Assembly (NCBI RefSeq): GCF_029265375.1
Contig: NZ_JAJUJJ010000004.1
Span: forward strand, 62,001-126,000
Direction: 5' to 3'
DNA: 64,000 nt
Source of the DNA: Nesterenkonia sp.
GTDB lineage: Bacteria > Actinomycetota > Actinomycetes > Actinomycetales > Micrococcaceae
The position numbers were made by a program, and so were the translations under genes. The notes below the pieces were generated by a model. The model was given only the letters and a program-made list of their open reading frames with translations. It had not been told where the DNA came from and made no database searches. Shown one piece after another: positions 58,601 to 64,000 of the stretch (within the stretch, counting starts at the first letter, position 1; every line of letters starts with the position of its first letter).

Positions 58601-59221
58601 CTGAGCCGGTCCGGGAAGGACCTCGACTACGTACCAGAGGCCGGGGAGAAGGTCTATCTCCGCAGTGCGGCGAATCTCAGCTCCGGCGGCGACCATATTG
58701 ACATCACTGACGAGACCCACGCCTCGGTGAAGGAAGTTGCCGTCGCCGCCAAGCAGGTCATACCAGGAATCGAACTGGTCGGCATCGACATCCTGATGAA
58801 GGACCACAGGCTCTCAGTCGAGGAGCAGGACGTGAACGTCTGTGAGATCAATTCGTCACCCGGGGTGTCAGCTCACGACTTCCCCATGTACGGGCCTCCC
58901 CGCTCCGTGGCGCGCGGGCACCTGGAGTTCGTTGCGGAGGCGACAGGTCTTCAGCTGGGGTCATACCAGGGGACGGGCAGGTTCCGCCTCACCGCGTTCG
59001 GAAAGTTCTCGGGTAGCGCATACGAGGACTTTGTCCGCGAAGCTGCAGCCCGGGTGGGGGCGGCGGTCAGCAGTGCTGCACTCACTTCCACCTCTGCAGA
59101 ATTCACAGTCGAAGGATCCGCAGTGGCAGCAGCGACTCTGAACAGCCTCAGCATGAGGCCACCGGCCAAGCAAGCGCGCATCCAGCACACTGCCCTCGAG
59201 ACGCTGCACGAGGTGGCATGA
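55610..59221 (+). CDS. Fusion: BspA-type LRR + CapA metallophosphatase + ATP-grasp + acylphosphatase-like tail
   Basis: 1203 aa from TTG 55610, chosen for the AGAAGGAGGT 5 nt before it; an ATG at 55511 would add 33 unrelated residues. A basic N-terminus (RRVIKAVRRRLGAARRT) and no signal peptide. Residues 95-312: six or more LRR_5/BspA repeats (GAFKGADQLRSIRIP type). 401-712: CapA/PgsA-type phosphoesterase with MVGDLMCGS, LGNLET, NAQNHMYDTG, AYAHWGSEY, GSHSHC and SGGNFLSD. 792-1102: intact cyanophycin-synthetase-type ATP-grasp (VVVKPLRGSGGRGV, ETHVPGEDYRF, GIDIL, CEINSSPG). 1122-1193: degenerate acylphosphatase-like fold. The stop overlaps the next gene by four bases. Likely makes amide bonds on an envelope-related peptide; the product is unknown. 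Confidence 0.8.
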   Translation: MPSPQTRRVIKAVRRRLGAARRTAASAARSLQQDLAGRPAAAPQPPSPRPSAKAPAAKTSPRSEYRSVAVQGLRFRVSEHGAVLLGALDDTPVVEIPDHVEGQPVTAVGRGAFKGADQLRSIRIPRTVELIGAEAFAGCVSLVEVDLPSDLTVINRQAFEGCVSLRKVYLPYLLQQIGRRAFADCSALQELPHRVKVGPKDESIVSRMVETSLPVALQYIGESAFENCAQLQKLVIPYQVTVLNRSVCEGCVSLKSLWLHSAVESIRDRAFAGCHALTEVKIPVTVTELRSQAFEPNTTLVAAENSAAAQFAVEQGNPLRHGALPDSPIVSQMGVTAGIPVEKILHDAELLNGVLDRYEARPPMEPLDSPAGPPPHLKVTEPRLTYRDGVYHGSGSSPGEDLTIAMVGDLMCGSRMQRRSGAGQAGYEAALEPVREILQSADLALGNLETMVSPAYPSAGKRTYVEDRPHLNAPVEYVAAVRNCGFDAVMNAQNHMYDTGALGVLQTLEALNRVGLVHGGLYASADEPRYTLFRIKGYTIAVVAYLDPARQKMKQVNLTPEGLQAVASRFEQERVEADIAAARQQGAEFVLAYAHWGSEYTERITRTQRRYAQMLVDAGADYVFGSHSHCPQRYERMRSSDGRDVPVVFSGGNFLSDIRRKKPITQDTFIGTLTLGRSEDGRAVITRDGYIPGRIVEDYHPEAVVSVVPCETLLSDDGSYTRSDAREDIARIARVMGPLYTPVTVDSLVQPDQVGGHTELKLDDFPDTSTDAVPDPEVGAPNDYGENPLVHLDKEPLESALIESEALARGLTVLRPTTTLLQVSDASGKAVGFRKSGSSLNSMVAFDMCGDKAVTKTLLQARGVPTAVGARMPSGGINSARRFVAEHGWPVVVKPLRGSGGRGVTANITDEEQLRLAIKEADSSRGFLIETHVPGEDYRFLVLGSEVVGAWRKDAANVVGDGTSSVDALIDEKNQLRAKNPHLASRLIQKDSLVLNHLSRSGKDLDYVPEAGEKVYLRSAANLSSGGDHIDITDETHASVKEVAVAAKQVIPGIELVGIDILMKDHRLSVEEQDVNVCEINSSPGVSAHDFPMYGPPRSVARGHLEFVAEATGLQLGSYQGTGRFRLTAFGKFSGSAYEDFVREAAARVGAAVSSAALTSTSAEFTVEGSAVAAATLNSLSMRPPAKQARIQHTALETLHEVA

Positions 59222-60105
59222 AGGACAGCGCACATCCCTCACCGCCTGCCGCCGCTGCTTCTCCCGAGGTGCTGGCGTCCGGGAAGGACTACCGCATTGA
59301 GTATCACGCGCCGCCTGCCGCCGCTGCGCCTGCCTACGAAGGACGGGTGCTGGTGGGATTCGGCGAGATTGGGTCCGGCCTGCAGAGTCCCGGCTTCGCA
59401 CAGAAGATCGCCGCAGACCTGGGGATCGCGTACATCGCTGTCAAACAGCGGCACAAGACCCAATACCAATTTCTCTCCCGTGAGATCTTTCAGGAAGCCG
59501 TAGCGCCGTGGTCGGCTTCGCACGAGCTCTACCTGTACGGAACATCCCTGGGCGGGTACTGCGCTGCCTACTACGCCCGCCCAGTGGCTGCCCATTTTCT
59601 GGCATTGTCTCCTCGGATTCCTGCTCATCCGGTGACCTCCAGGAGGCTTCCTATACGTTTCACCAGCCCCGGGTTCCTTCATGAGGACATCTACGACGGC
59701 GGGGTGCCCGATGTGAGCAGCAGAAAGGTGGTGCTGCTGGACCCTCAGAACAGGGTCGATCGGTTCTACGTGGACACCGACCTGGCAGTCGCATTCGACG
59801 ACCTCGAGATCCACCACGTCATGCATGCCGGTCACTACGTGCCGCGTGCCCTGCTGCTCTCCGGCTGTCTCAAACAGACCTTGACTGCCTTTCTGCGCGA
59901 TGAAACGATCAATCTGCGCATTGACACCGCTGCAGTGCTGCAATGGCACGAGGAGCGGTTCGGCCTGCTGGTCGACCAACGGCGCTTCGGACACGCCATC
60001 GAGCATCTGGAAGTGCTCCTGCCGGAAGTCTCTGCCGACAGGCAGGCCGAGCTCATCCGCACGCTGAACACTGCGATGCGCCGGGCGGCCGCCCGCACCT
60101 CGTGA
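59218..60105 (+). CDS. Alpha/beta hydrolase of the ATP-grasp cluster
   Basis: 295 aa. The nucleophile motif is YLYGTSLGGYCAAYYA (Gly-Thr-Ser-Leu-Gly-Gly), with a probable acid in VVLLDPQNRVD and the histidine in HAGHYVPRALL; all three triad residues are therefore present. No signal peptide. I do not recognise a close family; the layout resembles small acyl or peptide hydrolases found beside polysaccharide and envelope genes. The ATG overlaps the stop of the LRR-CapA-ATP-grasp gene (ATGA), so it is translationally coupled and probably acts on that protein's product, for instance trimming or transferring it. Confidence 0.72.
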   Translation: MKDSAHPSPPAAAASPEVLASGKDYRIEYHAPPAAAAPAYEGRVLVGFGEIGSGLQSPGFAQKIAADLGIAYIAVKQRHKTQYQFLSREIFQEAVAPWSASHELYLYGTSLGGYCAAYYARPVAAHFLALSPRIPAHPVTSRRLPIRFTSPGFLHEDIYDGGVPDVSSRKVVLLDPQNRVDRFYVDTDLAVAFDDLEIHHVMHAGHYVPRALLLSGCLKQTLTAFLRDETINLRIDTAAVLQWHEERFGLLVDQRRFGHAIEHLEVLLPEVSADRQAELIRTLNTAMRRAAARTS

Positions 60106-60158
60106 CTTTGCAGGCGTCAATCACCGTGATCCTCAGCCGCCACCGGTAGCATCGCCTC

Positions 60159-61436
60159 ATGCCTGAACAGCCCTCAACTCCCGATGACGCTGGCCAACAC
60201 CCGGACAGCGCGACCTACCTGGATGCCGAGCAGCAGGACGACCCAGACCTGGCCGAGGTGCCACGACGCAGCGTGGGATTTGTGCGGCCAGGGTTTGCCA
60301 AACGCGCTGCCGGACGACTCGTAGAGAACGTGAAGGATCCCCGGGGGATCCCCGAGCGCGCGGCAAAGACCTACCGCTACCGTCGGCGTCAGTTCGGCGC
60401 CGCCCGCCGGTTCCTCCGGAAGGAGTTCCGCTGGGAGACTGATTGGGGCAACCGCAAACCCGACTGGTGGCGCAGAGGCTTCCTCTCTCGCTCGGTGACC
60501 CTCTATGGACTCGAGCAGGGCAATAATCCGGCGCTCTATATCAACGATGTTCAGCGCTACTTCCGCACCAAACGGATGGTCAATCCGCATCTGCAGGAGG
60601 TCCTGGACAATAAGTTCTCCTTCTTCCTGCTGGTACGCAGTCTGGGCCTGGACTCCGACGTGGTGGATCTGCTGGGACTGCACACTCGCGGCCATGTCCA
60701 CCCATTCCCTGAGAGCGGCCGCGTTCCCACCGAGGAGTTTCTCGCCCAGGCACTCGCTGAGCGAGGACATATTTTCGTCAAGCCGCTGCACGGCGCGGAG
60801 GCCAACGGCGTCCGCTCCCTGAAGGTCGACGACGACGGCGGCTATCGGATGGACGGCCGCGCCAGCACCATCGAGGAGATGGCCGCCTGGGTGCGGGACT
60901 TTCCCCGCCCGATGCTGTTCGAGGCGGCCATCGTTCAGCATCCTGACCAAACCGCGCTGAACCCGCACTCAACCAACACCCTACGGCTGCTGACCATGCC
61001 GGATATCACCGGTGACCATTCGCCGTTCATTCTTCGCGCCTCGCAGCGCATCGGATCGCAGCGCTCCGGGCATGTGGACAACTGGACCAGAGGCGGTCTT
61101 TCGGCCAACGTGAACCTCGAGACGGGAAAGCTCTCTGCAGCTGCACAGCTGCCTGAAAGCAACGAGCTTGAGTGGTTCAGCACCCACCCAGACTCCGGCG
61201 CTCCGATTGAGGGGCACCAGGTGCCGCATTGGGAGCAGACAAAGGCGCTGGTTCTGGAGGCCGCACACCGCCTGTCGTTCATGGAGTACATCGGCTGGGA
61301 CGTGGTCATCGCTGAGTCGGGCCCCGTCATCTTGGAGGCGAATATCAACTCAGGCATGAACGTCCTGCAGGTCCACGGCCCCCTGCTGGCGGATCCACGG
61401 GCGGCCGCCTACTATCGGTCGCGCGGAGTCGTCTAG
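60159..61436 (+). CDS. Sugar-transfer-associated ATP-grasp protein
   Basis: 425 aa. N-terminal basic/helical region (GFVRPGFAKRAAGRLVENV, RRFLRKEFRWETDWG) and then an ATP-grasp fold: NPHLQEVLDNKFSFFLLVR, IFVKPLHGAEANGVRSL (ATP Lys), HSTNTLRLLTM, GWDVVIAESGPVILEANINSGMN with intact metal ligands D, E and N. The pattern fits the Pfam family ATPgrasp_ST, found near capsule and exopolysaccharide genes. A TAGCAT -10 box (60147-60152) is 6 nt before the ATG, so it can be expressed from its own leaderless promoter as well as by read-through. Substrate unknown. Confidence 0.78.
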   Translation: MPEQPSTPDDAGQHPDSATYLDAEQQDDPDLAEVPRRSVGFVRPGFAKRAAGRLVENVKDPRGIPERAAKTYRYRRRQFGAARRFLRKEFRWETDWGNRKPDWWRRGFLSRSVTLYGLEQGNNPALYINDVQRYFRTKRMVNPHLQEVLDNKFSFFLLVRSLGLDSDVVDLLGLHTRGHVHPFPESGRVPTEEFLAQALAERGHIFVKPLHGAEANGVRSLKVDDDGGYRMDGRASTIEEMAAWVRDFPRPMLFEAAIVQHPDQTALNPHSTNTLRLLTMPDITGDHSPFILRASQRIGSQRSGHVDNWTRGGLSANVNLETGKLSAAAQLPESNELEWFSTHPDSGAPIEGHQVPHWEQTKALVLEAAHRLSFMEYIGWDVVIAESGPVILEANINSGMNVLQVHGPLLADPRAAAYYRSRGVV

Positions 61437-61476
61437 CTGTTGCGGGGCAGGACCTTTGTGACAGTCGGGCTGGTGG

Positions 61477-61854
61477 TTACGCGACGGATGGCTCAGCAGT
61501 GTCTCGTCGAGCGGGTCCGCGAGTGGTGGCGAGCAACTCATCCAACAGCGATCGGGTGTGGACGAGCTGGTCGATGTCGTCGGTGATCCGGCGACGCTCT
61601 GCTTTGAGACGTTCGCGGCAGTCGTCTAGCAGTAGGGATTCGCCGGACAGGCACGCGAGGATTTCGCCGATGAGGTCCATGCCGAGGCCCGCCGCGAGCA
61701 GGGTCTGGATGTGCGCGACCTTGTGGATGTCGGAGTCGGCGAAGATTCGGTATCCGCTGGGGGTCCGGTCCGGGTTCAGGGCGCCCTTCTCCTCGTAATA
61801 GCGCAACGCTCGCACGCTGGCTCCGGTCCGATCTGCCAGTTCGCCGATCTTCAC
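61477..61854 (-). CDS. MerR-family transcription regulator
   Basis: 125 aa. The N-terminal winged helix (VKIGELADRTGASVRALRYYEEKGALNPDRTPSGYRIF) is typical, followed by a coiled-coil dimer helix. The C-terminal region has a single Cys (DDCRERL) and no clear metal site, so a small organic effector is likelier than metal. GTG at 61854 with GGAG 8 nt upstream. It diverges from an MFS gene and probably controls it through the dyad at 61885-61904. Confidence 0.9.
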   Translation of the reverse strand: MKIGELADRTGASVRALRYYEEKGALNPDRTPSGYRIFADSDIHKVAHIQTLLAAGLGMDLIGEILACLSGESLLLDDCRERLKAERRRITDDIDQLVHTRSLLDELLATTRGPARRDTAEPSVA

Positions 61855-61880
61855 CTGGCTGCTCCGTTCACGGCTCGGGC

Positions 61881-61912
61881 TTGACTCTCACGTTGACGTG
61901 AGAGCTTAGCGT
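61881..61912 (+). promoter_or_regulatory. MerR-type operator and promoter of the MFS gene
   Basis: A perfect dyad CTCTCACGT-TG-ACGTGAGAG (61885-61904) sits between a -35 TTGACT (61881-61886) and a -10 of TTAGCG (61906) or TAGCGT (61907). The spacing is 19 or 20 bp, the over-long spacer that MerR activators correct by twisting DNA. Confidence 0.8.
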
Positions 61913-61919
61913 GCCGGTC

Positions 61920-63092
61920 ATGCTTCGACTTGCCATCCTCATGTTCTGCGTCTTCAGCATCACCACCGGCGAGTTCGTGGTCGCCGGGATCCTGCCCGAG
62001 GTCGCCGCCGACCTCGGGGTCACGGTCGGCACCGCAGGGTTGTTGGTCACGGCGTACGCCGTCGGCATGATCATCGGCGGCCCGGTGCTTACTGCGGTGA
62101 CCGCCGGTGTCGACCGGAAACCACTGATGTTGTCATTGCTGGCTGTCGCGGTCGTCGGGAATGCGGTCTCCGCTCTCGCTCCCGAGTTCTCATTGCTGTT
62201 GGCAGCCCGGGTGGTCACCGCACTGGTGACCTCGACCTTCTTCGCCCAAGCCATCGTGATCGCGGTGCAGTCCGCGCCACCCGAGCGAGCCGGGACCATG
62301 GTTGCCCGGCTGGCGTTCGGGATGAACCTGGCCATGATCCTCGGCGCGCCCATCGGCACCCAGATCGGCGGTCAGTGGGGTTGGCGTTCAACGTTCGCCG
62401 CTATCACCGTTGCGTGCCTGATCGGGCTAGGTCTGGTGTTCTGGCAGCTCACCCCGCCCCGTGAGGAGGGTCGGACCTCCGCGGTCTCAGAGTTGCGAGT
62501 GCTGCGACAACCGCCGGTACTACTGGCACTGGCCATCACCGCGGTCGGCAACGTTGGCGTGCTCATGGTGTTCAGTTATCTCGCGCCGCTGCTCACGGAC
62601 CTGGGCGGTCACTCGACGACCCGTCTGCCGATTCTGCTGCTCGCCTATGGCGTCGGCGCGACGATTGGCAACCTCGTCGGCGGCACGCTTTACGATCGCA
62701 ACCCGCGATTGTTCCAACCCGCTCTGCTCGGCTTGTTGGCGGCAACACTTGTCGGCACCTGGTTCGTCGCGACCTCGACAGCCTTTACTGGGGTGGCAGT
62801 TGTCGTGATTGGTCTGTTCGGCTTTGCGATCATCCCCGGCATGCAGGCTCGCGTGATGATGACCGCGGGCGACGCTCCAACCTTGGCGATGGCCGTCAAC
62901 GCCTCCGGGTACCAGGTCGCAGCCGCCTGCGCCGGCCTGGTCGGCGGTCTGATCACCGACTCCACTGCCGGCCCCAGGCCCATCTACCTCGCAGCAGCGG
63001 GCCTGACCATGTGCGGCCTGCTCATGACGGTCGCGGCTACCCGCGCACCACGCGAGACCAACCACGAAGACGCCGTAGGCACCGCAGATTGA
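61920..63092 (+). CDS. MFS exporter, DHA1 family, MerR-controlled
   Basis: About 390 aa and 12 membrane helices. LRLAILMFCVFSITTGEFVVAGILPEVA, the GTAGLLVTAYAVGMIIGGPVLT segment and GMNLAMILGAPIGTQIGG are typical of the chloramphenicol/arabinose-efflux (CmlR/AraJ-like) branch. A GTG at 61911 is possible, but it would lie inside the -10 region of the MerR-type promoter, so I prefer ATG 61920. Codon use is less biased (more TTG, GTT) than in the core genes, fitting acquisition with the IS element downstream. The drug or metabolite is unknown. Confidence 0.88.
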   Translation: MLRLAILMFCVFSITTGEFVVAGILPEVAADLGVTVGTAGLLVTAYAVGMIIGGPVLTAVTAGVDRKPLMLSLLAVAVVGNAVSALAPEFSLLLAARVVTALVTSTFFAQAIVIAVQSAPPERAGTMVARLAFGMNLAMILGAPIGTQIGGQWGWRSTFAAITVACLIGLGLVFWQLTPPREEGRTSAVSELRVLRQPPVLLALAITAVGNVGVLMVFSYLAPLLTDLGGHSTTRLPILLLAYGVGATIGNLVGGTLYDRNPRLFQPALLGLLAATLVGTWFVATSTAFTGVAVVVIGLFGFAIIPGMQARVMMTAGDAPTLAMAVNASGYQVAAACAGLVGGLITDSTAGPRPIYLAAAGLTMCGLLMTVAATRAPRETNHEDAVGTAD

Positions 63093-63234
63093 CCGCGGGC
63101 GTCCCGGGTCTCGAACGACTCGGGCCGAGGACGCACCCACGGCCCCTGAGTGCCTGGTTCGGGTGGAGCCTCCGACCCGAGCCCTCATACCTGCTGCGCT
63201 TGCCCGCCCGGCAGCCACCAAGAAGGAAGCCACG

Positions 63235-64000
63235 ATGACACATGCCAACTCACCCCTCAGCATCGAAGGACGTCGACGCCTGATCGAACGCTGCCGCACC
63301 CGTCCGATCGCTCACGTCGCCGCCGAAATGGGCATCTCACGTGCCTGCGTGTCGAAATGGGTCGACCGCTGGCGACGCCATGGCGATGCCGGACTGCAGG
63401 ACCGTCCCTCGACGCCGCACCGGAGTCCGAACTCGACGCCCGCATGGGTCATCGAGCAGATCGAGACCTGGCGTCGCGAGCACAAGTGGTCCGCACAGAG
63501 GATCACCGACGAACTCGTTGCCCTCGGGTTCGCGATCAACCGCCGGACCGTCACCCGCCACCTCACCCGACTCGGCCTCGGCAAGCGCAGGTTCATCGAC
63601 CCAAGCGGCGAGAACAGCCGCAAGCCCGGCAAGATCACCGCTCGCTGGCCCGGGCACATGGTCCACCTCGACGTGAAGAAAGTCGGCCGGATCCCCGATG
63701 GTGGCGGGTGGCGCATCCACGGCCGCGACAGCGGCCAGGCGAAGGCCGCCAACCGGGCAAAGACGGCTGGAGCCAAACGCGGCTACGTCTACCTGCACTC
63801 GGCCGTCGATGGCTTCTCCCGACTCGCCTACACCGAACCCCTCGCCGACGAGAAGGGCACAACCGCGGCGGCGTTCCTCGCCCGAGCGAAGGTCTGGTTC
63901 GCAGCTCATGGGATCACCCACATCCACCGTGTCGTCACCGACAACGGTGCCTGCTATCGATCTGGCGATTTCGCCCGCATCGTCGGCAGCCAGTCTCGGC
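63235..64000 (+). CDS. IS481-family transposase, 3' end outside window
   Basis: Open from ATG 63235 (AGAAGGA 9 nt upstream) to the window edge, 255 codons. The start has a helix-turn-helix (RPIAHVAAEMGISRACVSKWVDRWRRHGDAGLQDRPS), then RRTVTRHLTRLGLGKRR. The rve/DDE domain has the first catalytic Asp in HMVHLDVKKVGRIP and the second in HRVVTDNGACYRSG. The third acid lies beyond base 64000. I could not see the left inverted repeat in 63093-63234. It marks the edge of a probably acquired segment. Confidence 0.9.
   Translation, partial: MTHANSPLSIEGRRRLIERCRTRPIAHVAAEMGISRACVSKWVDRWRRHGDAGLQDRPSTPHRSPNSTPAWVIEQIETWRREHKWSAQRITDELVALGFAINRRTVTRHLTRLGLGKRRFIDPSGENSRKPGKITARWPGHMVHLDVKKVGRIPDGGGWRIHGRDSGQAKAANRAKTAGAKRGYVYLHSAVDGFSRLAYTEPLADEKGTTAAAFLARAKVWFAAHGITHIHRVVTDNGACYRSGDFARIVGSQSR

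Overview
The window comes from a high-GC actinobacterium. Gene order and protein sequence point to Micrococcales, family Micrococcaceae, and something close to Nesterenkonia or Arthrobacter is my best guess; I read this by eye and ran no search. Coding sequence is dense, many starts are GTG, and there are several four-base stop/start overlaps. At least eight genes carry a TANNNT -10 box 6 to 8 nt before the start codon, which is the pattern of leaderless mRNAs.

Layout. 1-6300: pyrD (cut by the window edge) diverging from an alpha/beta hydrolase, then uppS, a small lipoprotein, recO and leuA, the last with a short Leu-codon leader peptide. 6350-13473: one long minus-strand block, era, CorC-like CBS protein, ybeY, phoH, rsmE, dnaJ, hrcA, headed by a CIRCE element. 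13537-22557: DUF3097, DUF4870, hemW, lepA, rpsT, holA, an MFS gene, an AhpE-like peroxiredoxin and DUF3052. 22737-30543: aceE, a PucR-type regulator (fasR) and fabD-fabH-acpP-fabF. 30677-40400: DUF3145, xerC, dprA, comM, yraN, rnhB, two tandem lepB genes, rplS, trmD, rimM, a KH-domain RNA-binding protein and rpsP. 40595-46604: ffh, two unrecognised genes, ftsY and an ammonium transporter. All of this is conserved housekeeping content in the usual actinobacterial order.

47923-61436 is the unusual part. Two gene sets flank smc. Minus strand: smc overlaps by four bases a 906-aa protein (degenerate enolase-superfamily domain + ATP-grasp amidoligase + acylphosphatase-like domain), which overlaps a 390-aa degenerate ATP-grasp protein. 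Plus strand, diverging from smc: a 1203-aa protein (BspA-type leucine-rich repeats + CapA-type metallophosphatase + ATP-grasp + degenerate acylphosphatase-like tail), then an alpha/beta hydrolase and a second type of ATP-grasp protein (sugar-transfer-associated type). I infer a peptide-bond-forming pathway that makes or attaches a polyamide or peptide at the envelope, with CapA and ATP-grasp fused where poly-gamma-glutamate systems use separate CapA and a Mur-ligase-like CapB. Product and substrate cannot be read from the sequence.

61477-64000 looks acquired: a MerR regulator diverging from an MFS exporter over a textbook MerR-type operator, followed by the first part of an IS481-family transposase that runs off the window. 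I see no rRNA, tRNA, CRISPR array or prophage.
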